The notes beneath the pieces are model-generated. The model had not been told where the DNA came from. It made no database searches and saw only the letters and a program-made list of their open reading frames with translations. 64,000 nt of DNA, taken from the NCBI RefSeq assembly GCF_001425745.1, contig NZ_LMDF01000007.1, forward strand, positions 186,899 to 250,898, in the 5' to 3' direction. This stretch comes from Caulobacter sp. Root343. Lineage in GTDB: Bacteria > Pseudomonadota > Alphaproteobacteria > Caulobacterales > Caulobacteraceae. The position numbers were made by a program, and so were the translations under genes. Positions 34,462-44,690 of the stretch are shown here, piece after piece (positions within the stretch are counted from its first letter, which is position 1; every line of letters starts with the position of its first letter).

Positions 34462-36570
34462 CTACAGATCCAGGTCCGCGGTCGCGAACTCGGCGTTCTC
34501 CTGGATGAACCGGAACCGCAGCTCGGGCTTGCGCCCCATCAGGGTTTCGACCAGTTCCTCGACGCTTTCCTCGTGGCGGGGCAGGGTGACGCGGGCCAGG
34601 GTGCGCTTCTTGGGATCCATGGTCGTTTCTTTGAGCTGGGCGGCCATCATCTCGCCCAGGCCCTTGAAGCGGCCGATCTCGGGCTTCTTGCCCTTGAACA
34701 CCGTGGCCAGCAGCTCGTCCTTGTGGGCGTCGTCGCGGGCGTATTCGCTCTTGCCGCCGTGGGCGATGCGGTACAGCGGCGGCAGGGCCAGATAGAGGTG
34801 ACCCTGGCGGATCACGTCCGGCATGGTCCGGTAGAAGAAGGTGATCAGCAGGCTGGCGATGTGGGCGCCGTCGACGTCGGCGTCGGTCATGATGATGATG
34901 CGGTCGTAGCGGAGGTCTTCCTCGCGATACTTGTTCCCGCCCTGGGCCCCCAGGGCCAGCATCAGGTCCGACAGTTCCTTGTTGGCGGAAAACTTCTCGC
35001 CGGTGGCCGAGGCGACGTTCAGGATCTTGCCGCGCAGGGGCAAGATGGCCTGGTACTTGCGGTCGCGGGCCTGCTTGGCCGAGCCGCCGGCGCTGTCGCC
35101 TTCGACGATGAACAGCTCGGCCCCGTCGACCGCGCCGCCGGCGCAGTCGGCCAGCTTGCCGGGCAGCCGCAGCTTGCGGGTCGCCGAGGCGCGGGTGACT
35201 TCCTTGTCCTTGCGGCGCTTGAGGCGCTCCTCGGCCCGCTCGATGACGAATTCCAGCAGGGCCTGGGCGTTCTTCGGGCTCGACGAGAGCCACAGGTCGA
35301 ACGGGTCGCGCAAGGAGGCTTCCACGAAGCGCTGGGCCTCGGAGGTCGAGAGCTTCTCCTTGGTCTGGCCTTGGAATTCCGGGTTCTTGATGAACACCGA
35401 GATCAGGGCCCCGGCCTGGGCGACCACGTCGTCGGCGGTGATGATCGTCCCGCGCTTCTCGCCCTTGAGCTCGGCATAGGCCTTGAGGCCGCGGGTCAGG
35501 GCGGCGCGGAAGCCGCTCTCGTGGGTGCCGCCTTCGGGGGTGGGAACCGTGTTGCAGTACGACTGCATGAAGCCGTCGTGCTCGCCGAAGCCCTGCGGCG
35601 TCCAGGTCACGGCCCATTCGACCGCGCCAGCCTCGCCCTGGCGCTCGATACGGCCCGAGAAGCTCTCGGGCGTGACGGTGTTCAGGCCCTTGGTCCGCTC
35701 GGCCAGGAAGTCGGCCAGGCCGTTGGGGAAGTGGAACGTGGCCTCGGGCGGGGTCTGGTCATGGATCCGCGAGGGATCGCAGGACCATTTGATCTGCACG
35801 CCGCGGAACAGATAGGCCTTGGAGCGGGCCATGCGGTACAGGCGGGCCGGCTTGAAGGCCACGCCCTCGCCGAAGATCTCGTCGTCGGGCTTGAAGCGCA
35901 CCATGGTGCCCTTCTTGCGCGACGGGCCGACCTGCTGGATCGGACCCAGCGGCTTACCGCGCGAAAAGACCTGCAGGTGCTCGAAGCCGTCGCGCCAGAC
36001 GGTGACCTCGACCCGCTCGGACAGGGCGTTGACCACGCTGGCGCCGACACCGTGCAGGCCGCCGGAGGTCTCATAGGCCTTGCCGGTGAACTTACCGCCG
36101 GCGTGCAGGACGGTCATGATGACCTCCAGCGCCGACTTGCCGGGATATTTCGGGTGCGGGTCCACGGGCATGCCGCGCCCGTCGTCCTTGACCGACAGGA
36201 AGCCGTCGGCGTCGAGCTTGACCTCGATCGTCTTGGCGAAGCCGGCCACGGCCTCGTCCATCGAGTTGTCGAGGACTTCGGCGAACAGGTGGTGCAGCGC
36301 CCGCTCGTCGGTGCCGCCGATGTACATGCCCGGACGCTTGCGAACGGGCTCCAGCCCTTCCAGCACCTCGATGTCGGCGGCCGAATAGTCGCCGGGAGCG
36401 CTGGTCTTGGCGGGCGTCGGCGGCGGGGCGGCCTTCGACGACGGCGGCGGCGGCGGGATCGGGCGCGGCGTCGGCTCGACGTGCGGCTCCACGCTGGCCT
36501 GGAACGGCGCGGCGGGGACGGGCGCCAGGGCGTCGTCGTCGAACAGGGAGGGGATCTTTTCGGAGGACAT
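34462..36570 (-). CDS. parE: DNA topoisomerase IV subunit B
   Basis: The 702-aa type IIA subunit has, in order, a GHKL ATPase domain (EVLDNSMDEAVAGF, VKDDGRGMPVDPHP, TSGGLHGVGASVVNALS), a transducer domain, and a Toprim domain (LFIVEGDSAGGSAKQ, MTDADVDGAHIASLL) with a short C-terminus. The Pro-rich N-terminal extension of about 60 residues is common in caulobacterial ParE. With ParC it decatenates daughter chromosomes. It is called ParE rather than GyrB because of its length, which lacks the GyrB insert, and the HPKYPGKSALEVIMTVLHAGGKF-type segment. parC is not in the window. Confidence 0.93.
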   Translation of the reverse strand: MSSEKIPSLFDDDALAPVPAAPFQASVEPHVEPTPRPIPPPPPSSKAAPPPTPAKTSAPGDYSAADIEVLEGLEPVRKRPGMYIGGTDERALHHLFAEVLDNSMDEAVAGFAKTIEVKLDADGFLSVKDDGRGMPVDPHPKYPGKSALEVIMTVLHAGGKFTGKAYETSGGLHGVGASVVNALSERVEVTVWRDGFEHLQVFSRGKPLGPIQQVGPSRKKGTMVRFKPDDEIFGEGVAFKPARLYRMARSKAYLFRGVQIKWSCDPSRIHDQTPPEATFHFPNGLADFLAERTKGLNTVTPESFSGRIERQGEAGAVEWAVTWTPQGFGEHDGFMQSYCNTVPTPEGGTHESGFRAALTRGLKAYAELKGEKRGTIITADDVVAQAGALISVFIKNPEFQGQTKEKLSTSEAQRFVEASLRDPFDLWLSSSPKNAQALLEFVIERAEERLKRRKDKEVTRASATRKLRLPGKLADCAGGAVDGAELFIVEGDSAGGSAKQARDRKYQAILPLRGKILNVASATGEKFSANKELSDLMLALGAQGGNKYREEDLRYDRIIIMTDADVDGAHIASLLITFFYRTMPDVIRQGHLYLALPPLYRIAHGGKSEYARDDAHKDELLATVFKGKKPEIGRFKGLGEMMAAQLKETTMDPKKRTLARVTLPRHEESVEELVETLMGRKPELRFRFIQENAEFATADLDL

Positions 36571-36639
36571 CAGGGCAAGTCTAGGCGATTCGAACGCGGG
36601 GGCCTCGTATGGCCTCGCCGCCTTCCCCTGAAAAGCGAA

Positions 36640-36667
36640 ATCCGCCCCCAGCGAACTGGGGGCGGAT
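36640..36667 (-). terminator. Terminator of the amidohydrolase operon
   Basis: ATCCGCCCCCAG (36640-36651) and CTGGGGGCGGAT (36656-36667) form a perfect 12-bp stem with a CGAA loop. Read on the minus strand it is followed by TTTCGCTTTT, as in a Rho-independent terminator, 20 bases after the amidohydrolase stop. Confidence 0.8.
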
Positions 36668-36687
36668 CAGCGGGTCGGTCTCGAAGC

Positions 36688-38051
36688 CTAGCGGTAAGCC
36701 GGCGGGTATCCGCTGGCGTCGGTGGTCGCGTAGCGGTCGCGCAGCTGGGTCTGGCGGCTGTCCTTCGGCTGCTCGACGCCGCCGACGAAGACGTTCAGCG
36801 GCCAGCTGGTCGTCTCCAGCGGATCACCGTTCCAGACCACGACGTCGGCGACCTTGCCGACGTCCAGCGAGCCGATCTTGCCGTCCTGGCCCCAGATCTT
36901 CGCCGGCGTCAGGGTCACCGAAGCCAGGCCGGCCGCGTACGGCAGGCCGTTGGCGACGGCGAGGCCGGCGTTCAGCCGCTCCTGGCGCAGATTGTTGAAG
37001 TCCCGCGCCCCGTTGATCGCCACCGAGACCCCGGCGGCGTTCAGGCGAGCGGCGTTGTCGAGCCGCGAACCCAGGGCCTCGAAGCTGTCGGGCAGGTCGG
37101 CCTGCGGATCGACGATGACCGGAACCCCGGCCTTGGCGATCTCGGCGGCGACCATCCAGCCTTCCTCGACGCCTTCGAGGATGATCTTGATCTTCTCCTC
37201 GGCCGCCAGCTTCAGGGCCTGGCGGATGTCGGCGGCGCGGGAGACGCGGATCAAAAGCGGCGTCTTGCCCTGCACGACCGGGATCAGGGCCGCCAAGTCG
37301 AGGCGCGACAGACCGAAGTCGCGGGTCGCGCCCTGCTCGAAGGCCGCGCGGCGGCTGGCGAAAGCGCGGGCGTCCTCGAGGGCCGAGCGGATCAGCACGA
37401 GGTCGGCGCCGCGCGAGCCGCCGGCCGCCCGGGCCCCGCTCTCGCCCAGCGAGACGGTGACGGCCAGCTTGGCGGCCTCGACGATGTCGGGCGAACCGGC
37501 CTTCAGGCGAATGAACGCCGCCTGGCCGCCGAACAGCGGCGGGTCGCCCGCGCCGTCCTTGCCGGCGGTCATCTCCTCGACCACGCCGTCGTCGGCGTGT
37601 TCGCTCGCGCCGCCGCCGGTTCCCGACAGCACCGGTACGACGGCCGAGCTGGTGACGCCGCCGTCGCGGGCCAGGCCGATCATCGGCGAGGCCGGATTGA
37701 CGCTGTAGCTAATGTCGAAGGCGGCCGAGAGGGCGCTGCCGGTGCCGTCGTCGCGGGTCTCGCGGACGCCGCCGATCTCGGAGGCCGACAGGTTCGACGA
37801 CGAGGCGACCAGGCCGGGGGTGACGACCCCGCCCTTGGCGTCGATCACCGTGGCGCCGGCCGGGATGGCGACATTGGGGCCGAGGGCGGCGATCTTACCG
37901 TCCTTAATCACCAGGGTTCCGGAGGGGATGGCGGCGCTGGACACCGGCTCGATCCGAGCATTGACGATGGCGACCGTCTGAGCGGTCGCGGGGAGGGCCA
38001 AGGGGAGGGCGAGCGCGCAGGCGGCGCTGGCGAGAAGCAGTGACCGGGTCA

Positions 38052-38052
<1 letters not shown>
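36688..38052 (-). CDS. Amidohydrolase-superfamily protein lacking the HxH metal motif, exported
   Basis: The 454-aa protein has a signal peptide (about 1-25, PATAQ), then an amidohydrolase-like composite fold: IKDGKIAALGPNV, DAKGGVVTPGLV, and a C-terminal SLDVGKVADVVVWNGDP. Where relatives have D-x-H-x-H after TPGL, this one reads VASSSNLSAS, so the first metal site is absent, and other conserved His residues are hard to find. It is probably a non-catalytic or altered partner of the intact paralogue immediately upstream, with which it shares a TGATG overlap. Its start at 38052 follows from that overlap and from the signal peptide. Confidence 0.85.
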
Positions 38053-39524
<1,472 letters not shown>

Positions 39525-39699
39525 GAAAAACCCCGACTCTCGAAGAGGCTGGAAGGACAGACGAAAAGAACCGGGTTATCAAGTCGAACAGCGTCCGTCG
39601 GATGCATTTGCCGGCAAAATCGTTGCGCGGCGCTCCCATGGACATCCGGGGAAGCGCGCGAAGCGTTCTACAGACCGGCTCGCCTATCGGAGGTCTTCC

Positions 39700-40059
39700 A
39701 TGCGCCGTCTGCTCGCTTGCTTCGCCGTGATCCTGCTGACCGCTTGCAGCGCGCCCGCCTCGACAACGCCTGGAGCCGGCGCGCCGCCGGCCCAGTCGCC
39801 GAGGACGCCTGTCGCCGAAGGCGGCATGTGCGGCGGCTTCGCCGGCTTCCAGTGCCAAGCGGGCCTGACCTGCCAGATGGAGCCGGGCGTCTGCGGGCGG
39901 ATCGCCGATGCGGCCGGCGTCTGCAGGAAGGCGCCGCAGGTCTGCACCCGGATCTACAAGCCGGTGTGCGGCTGCGACGGCAAGACCTACGGCAACGCCT
40001 GCGAGGCGGCCGCCAAGGGCGTCAGCGTCACGGCCGAGGGCGAGTGCAAATCTCGCTAG
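39700..40059 (+). CDS. Kazal-type protease-inhibitor domain lipoprotein
   Basis: The 119-aa protein has a lipoprotein signal (MRRLLACFAVILLTAC, acylated Cys16), a Pro/Ala-rich linker, a Cys-rich segment with six or so cysteines (GGMCGGFAGFQCQAGLTCQ), and a C-terminal Kazal domain: KPVCGCDGKTYGNACEAA ending in GEC. Kazal domains inhibit serine proteases in eukaryotes; in bacteria such lipoproteins may guard the envelope. I chose ATG at 39700 (GGAGGT ribosome site, lipobox). It converges with the next gene, their ends overlapping by four bases. Confidence 0.88.
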   Translation: MRRLLACFAVILLTACSAPASTTPGAGAPPAQSPRTPVAEGGMCGGFAGFQCQAGLTCQMEPGVCGRIADAAGVCRKAPQVCTRIYKPVCGCDGKTYGNACEAAAKGVSVTAEGECKSR

Positions 40060-40778
40060 GGCAGGCGGCTGAGCTTGGGCTTGTACGACCAACTCTCGAC
40101 CTCGATGGCGTCGACCAGGGCGGCCGCCTTCGCCGCGGTGGGGCCGTAGGTCGCCGTCAGCAAGCCCGCGAGATCGCGCGGACGGCCGGCGAGCTCCGCC
40201 CACGTCTGGCGCGGGACCAGCAGGAGATAGTCGCCCGCCGCACCGCCGCTGACCAGGCGATACCAGCTGAGCGACAGGCCCTTTCGGTCTCTGGCCGCCT
40301 CCGTCAGGGAGATCTCGAACGCGGCGACATCGGCGGGCGCGACCTTGACCGCATAGGCGTCGAGCACCGCGCTGGGCTTGCGGTCTTCGAGCGTGCGGGC
40401 CGTGCTGATCTCGGGCCAGAACTCCAGCGCCGAATAGACCCGGGCCTTGGCGAACGGCAGGACCTTGGCCTCCATGTCGGCGCCGTCGCCAGCCGGATCT
40501 ACCCGATGGTCCATGGCCGAGAACGGGATCCCGAAGGTCCCGTCGATGAACAGCCCGGTCCTCGGTCCGCTGGTCACGTACCAGCCATACCAGGGCAGGG
40601 TGTCGCCATGGGCGGCGTGCCAGCCCAGATGCGCCGCATAACCGGCCTCGAAGGCGCTCTGCTGGCCGCGGTCGATATCGTAGGCGAACAGGAAGGCGGC
40701 GGTCGGCGACTGAGCGCGGACGGCGCTGGCCAGCGACAGCGCGCCGGCGAGGGCGATCCAGAAATGGCGTCGGGTCAT
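40056..40778 (-). CDS. Exported protein of unknown function
   Basis: The 240-aa protein has a signal peptide (about 1-22, SAVRAQ). The body (FLFAYDIDRGQQSAFEAGYAAHLGWHAA, TLPWYGWYVTSGPRTGLFIDGTFG) shows no motif I can assign; two similar halves are possible, and it recalls dimeric alpha-beta barrel proteins. Its start at 40778 lies 85 bases from the divergent LysR gene, so that regulator may control it. An ABM-domain gene, another alpha-beta-barrel type, is cotranscribed with the LysR gene. Confidence 0.75.
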   Translation of the reverse strand: MTRRHFWIALAGALSLASAVRAQSPTAAFLFAYDIDRGQQSAFEAGYAAHLGWHAAHGDTLPWYGWYVTSGPRTGLFIDGTFGIPFSAMDHRVDPAGDGADMEAKVLPFAKARVYSALEFWPEISTARTLEDRKPSAVLDAYAVKVAPADVAAFEISLTEAARDRKGLSLSWYRLVSGGAAGDYLLLVPRQTWAELAGRPRDLAGLLTATYGPTAAKAAALVDAIEVESWSYKPKLSRLP

Positions 40779-40863
40779 GAGCTCCTCCTGCGGAAGAGCT
40801 AGCGGCGAACGGCGGTCGGGGATATTTCGAACGAAGAGGCTTTTTCTTTCGGATTCCGAAATC

Positions 40864-41760
40864 ATGCGGCACGCGGATCTGCGCCGGGCGGCGGTGTTCC
40901 ACGCGGTGGCGGCGGCCGGCGGCATCGCGGCGGCCAGTCCGCGCCTGGGCAAGTCGCCGCCGGCCATCCACCACGACCTCAAGCGCTTCGAGGCCGAGAT
41001 CGGCCGGCCGCTGTTCGAGCGGGCGGGCAGGGCGCTGCGACTGACGGCGGCCGGCCAGGCCCTGTTCGAGTCCGTCGGCCGCGCCCTCGACGAGGTGGAA
41101 CGCACCCGCTGGCGGCTGAGCCAAGAGGATCCGGCCCTGCGGCCACTGCGGATCGCCACGGTCTCGGCGTTCGGCCGTTATCGGCTGGCGCCGCGCCTGA
41201 TGCGGAGCCTGCCCACCGATCGACCGCTGGAGCTGACCTTCGGCACGCACGAGGCGGTGCTGGCGGCCGTGTCGAGCGGCGCGGCCGACCTGGGCGTGAC
41301 CTATCGGCCGGTCACCGCCGCCCCGATCCAGTCCAAGCCGCTTGCCGAGGAGGAAATCGTCCTGGCGATTGCGGGGGCAGCCGTCGAGCCCGCCGATCTG
41401 GAGGCGATGGCGACGACGACCTTCACCACCTATGACGAGTACGAGTTCGTCTTCGGTCACTGGTTCGAGACCGTGTTCGGCCGCCAGCCCGACAGCCTGC
41501 GCCGGCTGGACCATACCGGCGAGATCGAGGAGGCGATGGAAAGCTGCGCGGCCGGACGCGGGGCGATCATCGCGCCGCTGGACCTGGTCGAAGCCCCGGC
41601 CTGGCGGGAGCGGGTGCGGGTGATCCGACCGACCGGCTTGCCGCTCTGCCTCAATACCCTGCATCTGTTGGGTCTCGGCGCGATGCTGGCGTCGGCGGAT
41701 GCTGACATGATCCGGTCCGCGGTTGGCGACAGTGCGCGTATGGAGGGAACCCGCGGATGA
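40864..41760 (+). CDS. LysR-family transcriptional regulator
   Basis: The 298-aa protein has an N-terminal LysR winged helix (about 5-65: RRAAVFHAVAAAGGIAAASPR, SPPAIHHDLKRFEAEIGRPLFER) and a two-lobed substrate-binding domain (about 90-290: LRIATVSAFGRYRLAPRLM, AAVSSGAADLGVTYRP, ESCAAGRGAIIAPLDLV). I chose ATG at 40864; residues upstream in frame are not LysR-like. It overlaps the ABM gene by four bases and is divergent from an exported protein of unknown function, its likely targets. Confidence 0.9.
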   Translation: MRHADLRRAAVFHAVAAAGGIAAASPRLGKSPPAIHHDLKRFEAEIGRPLFERAGRALRLTAAGQALFESVGRALDEVERTRWRLSQEDPALRPLRIATVSAFGRYRLAPRLMRSLPTDRPLELTFGTHEAVLAAVSSGAADLGVTYRPVTAAPIQSKPLAEEEIVLAIAGAAVEPADLEAMATTTFTTYDEYEFVFGHWFETVFGRQPDSLRRLDHTGEIEEAMESCAAGRGAIIAPLDLVEAPAWRERVRVIRPTGLPLCLNTLHLLGLGAMLASADADMIRSAVGDSARMEGTRG

Positions 41761-42149
41761 CGAATACGATGATCGACCGACGCGGGGCGCTGGCCGGCGG
41801 CCTGGCGCTCGCCGCGCTTTCGTCCAAGACCCAAGCTCAGGAGAAGAGGCCCATGTACGGACTGATCGGCCAGATGCTCGCCGCCCCGGGCAAGCGCGAT
41901 GATCTGCTGGCGATCCTCGGCGAGAGCACGGGTGGCATGCCCGGCTGCCTGAGCTACGTGATCGCCAAGGACCCGACCAACGCCGATGCGCTCTGGATCA
42001 CCGAGGTATGGACCGACAAGGACGCCCACGCCGCCTCGCTGAAGCTGCCGGCCGTGCAGGCGGCGATCGCCAAGGCCCGGCCGATCATCGCCGGCTTCCC
42101 GCAGCATTTCGAGACCATCCCGGTCAGCGCCCACGGCCTGAAGAGTTAG
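41757..42149 (+). CDS. ABM-domain protein (putative quinol monooxygenase) with export signal
   Basis: The 130-aa protein starts MTNTMIDRRGALAGGLALAAL, which looks like a signal peptide with a DRRGAL twin-arginine-like stretch. The rest is one antibiotic-biosynthesis-monooxygenase domain: YGLIGQMLAAPGKRDDLLAIL, CLSYVIAKDPTNADALWITEVWTDKDAHAAS. Members are cofactor-free or detoxifying quinol oxygenases. Its ATG overlaps the LysR stop (ATGA). Activity is inferred from the family only. Confidence 0.85.
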   Translation: MTNTMIDRRGALAGGLALAALSSKTQAQEKRPMYGLIGQMLAAPGKRDDLLAILGESTGGMPGCLSYVIAKDPTNADALWITEVWTDKDAHAASLKLPAVQAAIAKARPIIAGFPQHFETIPVSAHGLKS

Positions 42150-42160
42150 TCAAAAAGAAA

Positions 42161-42187
42161 AAGGCCGGGGATCGCTCCCCGGCCTTT
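42161..42187. terminator. Bidirectional terminator
   Basis: AAGGCCGGGGA / TCCCCGGCCTT is an 11-bp stem with loop TCGC. On the minus strand it is followed by TTTCTTTTTG and on the plus strand by TTCCTG. It separates the convergent ABM and TonB-receptor genes and should serve both, best the minus strand. Confidence 0.85.
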
Positions 42188-42209
42188 CCTGTCTCGGATC
42201 CGAAAGGTC

Positions 42210-44390
42210 CTAGAAGCGAGCGTCCAACGAGACGCCGATGACGCGCGGTTCGTTGACGAAAGCGGTCAGGTTGTTGAAGTCGATCGCGCCCTTGATATTG
42301 CTCTCATTGGTGATGTTGCGAGCAAAGGCCGCGACTTCCCAGCCGCCTTCCTTATTGGCGTAGCCCAGCTTCAGGCCGCCCTCGAAGTCGCCCTTCGAGT
42401 AGAACTCCTTCGATTGGTACAGGAACAGGTTCGTGTAGCCCTGGACCTTCCAGTCGGTGAAGGCGAACAACTCGCCCGAGGCGACCGGATAGGCATAGCG
42501 AGCGGTGAAGTCGAAGGTGTACTTCGGCGCGTTCGGGAACGGGTTGCCGTTCACCAGCGCCTGGCCGGCGGCGTTCAGAGGATCGGTGACGGTGCAAGCC
42601 GCGCAAGGTGCGACGGCCAGGGTGCTGTCCTTGATCTTGGTGTGGGCGTAGCTGTAGCCGGCGGTGACCACGAAGTTCGGGGTGACCACGAACTCGCTGT
42701 CCAACTCCAGACCGTAGGCCTCGCCCTTCTTGGCGTTGATCAGGCGGTTGGAGTTGCTGCCGCCGCCGACGGCGCTGAACTGCGGATCGTCGATGGTGTA
42801 AGCGAAGACCGCGCCGTTCAGGCGGACGCGGCGGTCCATCAGCTCGCTCTTCAAGCCCAGCTCATACGACATGATCGTCTCCGACTTGGCGGCCGAGGCC
42901 GGCGAGAAGAAGGCGATGTCGCGGCCCTGGATCGACGGGCCGCGGAAGCCCGAGGCGACCTTGGCGTAGACGCTGACGTCCTCGTCGACCTTGTAGAACG
43001 CCGACAGATCCCAGCTGACCTTGGAGTCGGAGACCGAGACCGGCGCGGCCGGGTTCGGGCCCGACACGACGTTCATGTCCTTGTCGTCGTCGGTGTAGCG
43101 CAGGCCGCCCGTCAGGGTCAGCTGGTCGCTGACCTTGTACGAGGCCTGACCGAACGCCGCCCAGGCCTTGTTCTTCTGGCGCAGGGTGGTGACCGGCGCG
43201 AAGAACGGGTTGGTGGCGATGTCGTACTTGGTGTCGAAGTAGAAGCCCCCGACCTGCCAGCTCAGCGGGCCGTCGGTGTCGCTGGCCAGCCGGACTTCCT
43301 GGGTCCACTGGAACAGGTTCTTGATGCCGTCGATGCTTTCCGACTGGAACGGGATGAAGCCCGGGCCGGTCGGGTTGCCGCCGTCGATGTCGCCGCGGCT
43401 GGAGCCGTGGGTGTTCTCGTAGGCGGTGATCGACGTCAGCTTGGCGCCGCCGAAGTCGTACTCAACGTTGGCCGACGCGCCGACGCCCTTGTATTTCTGG
43501 GGATTGCCGGCGCCGGCGTCGAAATAGACGGTGTCGCGGTCGTAGTTGCCGTTGAGCTTGTTCGAGCCCTTGGTCAGGATGTTGGCGCGGAACACGGCGG
43601 CCGTGCCGTCCAGGTCGCGGCCATGGACATTGAACAGGGCGCTCAACTGGTCGGTCGGGGTGAACAGCACCTGCAGTCGGGCGGCGCGTTCGTCGAAGCC
43701 GCCCAGGGCGTCGTTCTTCTTGGTGTAGGCGTTGTCGATCCAGTTGTCGCGATGCTGGATCAGAAGCGAGGCGCGCGCGGCGACCTTGCCCGGGACGATG
43801 GCGCCGCCGACGCCGCCGTCGAAGGTCATCGTATTGTAGCTGCCATAGGTGGCGCTGGCGCGGCCCTTGAACTCTTCGCTCGGCTTGGCGGTGTCGAACT
43901 TGACGATGCCGGCGGTGGTGTTGCGGCCGAACAGCGTGCCTTGCGGGCCGCGCAGGACTTCGACGTGGTCGAGGTCATAGATCGGCGAGCTCTTCAGGAC
44001 GACGTTTTCGAGGACGACTTCGTCCTGGATGATCGACACCGGCTGCGAGGCGGCCAGATCGAAGTCGGCGTTGCCCAGGCCGCGGATGTAGAAACGCGGT
44101 GCGGCGCGGCCGTTCGAGGACTCGGCATAGAGGCCCGGCGCCTTGGCCGACAGCGCCAGGATGTCTTCGCCGGCGGCGAAGGTCGCCTGCAGGCGCTCGC
44201 CGCTGATGGCGGCGACCGAGACCGGCACGTCTTGCAGGTTTTCACTGCGCTTCTGAGCGGTGATGATCACTTCGCCGACCTTGGTCTCCTGGGCGAAGGC
44301 GGCCGGCGCGACGGCCATGGCCGAGGCGAGAGCGGTCAGGCCGCACGACACGGTCAGGGCGCGACGAAGGGAGCGGTTGAGCTGGGGCAT
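42210..44390 (-). CDS. TonB-dependent outer-membrane receptor
   Basis: The 726-aa protein has a signal peptide (about 1-34, AAFAQ), a TonB-box-like VGEVIITAQKR, a plug (RSENLQDVPVSVAAISGE, RFYIRGLGNADFDL, VEVLRGPQGTLFGRNTTAG) and a barrel ending in VSLDARF with terminal Phe. The plug sequence is of the siderophore/vitamin subgroup common in sphingomonads and caulobacters, which also includes receptors for sugars and aromatics. No biosynthetic or uptake neighbours indicate a ligand. It is transcribed alone, with a strong terminator after it. Confidence 0.92.
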   Translation of the reverse strand: MPQLNRSLRRALTVSCGLTALASAMAVAPAAFAQETKVGEVIITAQKRSENLQDVPVSVAAISGERLQATFAAGEDILALSAKAPGLYAESSNGRAAPRFYIRGLGNADFDLAASQPVSIIQDEVVLENVVLKSSPIYDLDHVEVLRGPQGTLFGRNTTAGIVKFDTAKPSEEFKGRASATYGSYNTMTFDGGVGGAIVPGKVAARASLLIQHRDNWIDNAYTKKNDALGGFDERAARLQVLFTPTDQLSALFNVHGRDLDGTAAVFRANILTKGSNKLNGNYDRDTVYFDAGAGNPQKYKGVGASANVEYDFGGAKLTSITAYENTHGSSRGDIDGGNPTGPGFIPFQSESIDGIKNLFQWTQEVRLASDTDGPLSWQVGGFYFDTKYDIATNPFFAPVTTLRQKNKAWAAFGQASYKVSDQLTLTGGLRYTDDDKDMNVVSGPNPAAPVSVSDSKVSWDLSAFYKVDEDVSVYAKVASGFRGPSIQGRDIAFFSPASAAKSETIMSYELGLKSELMDRRVRLNGAVFAYTIDDPQFSAVGGGSNSNRLINAKKGEAYGLELDSEFVVTPNFVVTAGYSYAHTKIKDSTLAVAPCAACTVTDPLNAAGQALVNGNPFPNAPKYTFDFTARYAYPVASGELFAFTDWKVQGYTNLFLYQSKEFYSKGDFEGGLKLGYANKEGGWEVAAFARNITNESNIKGAIDFNNLTAFVNEPRVIGVSLDARF

Positions 44391-44635
44391 GGAGAGATCC
44401 TGTTGTGATCTTAAAGCGCCGCGTCGCCGAATTGAGCAGGGCGTTGGCGGCGATTCCGTTTGCGCTGCGATAGGCCAAGTTTCGGCCTCGGCGATATCCC
44501 GCGCTACGCGATTCCAGCCGGAAAGGGGCGATTACGCCGGTTATGTTGCGAACTTGCGACATTTTTGTTCAGTCGCTGCTCGTAAGTAATAAGTCATTCC
44601 CAGGTTTCGCGTGGCGTTTCTTGTGCGGCGCAACG

Positions 44636-44664
44636 AAAAAGGGCCGGAGATCGCTCTCCGGCCC
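44636..44664 (-). terminator. Rho-independent terminator of glnBA
   Basis: GGGCCGGAGA-TCGC-TCTCCGGCCC (44641-44664), read on the minus strand, runs into TTTTT (44640-44636), 26 bases after the glnA stop. The remainder of this 300-base gap, up to the TonB gene start at 44390, has no gene I can support and presumably holds that gene's promoter. Confidence 0.88.
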
Positions 44665-44690
44665 TCGTCCTCATCTAGCCGCTTACGCGA

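Noticed and set aside
34207..38043. A very long plus-strand open frame (over 1,200 codons) across parE and the amidohydrolase gene
   Set aside because: It is antisense to two clearly recognisable genes, has low-complexity Gly/Arg/Ala/Val composition, no ribosome site and no domain. High GC makes such antisense frames common.
42414..44408. Long plus-strand open frame opposite the TonB receptor
   Set aside because: It is a mirror of a well-conserved minus-strand gene and has the composition of a high-GC shadow, with no family motif.
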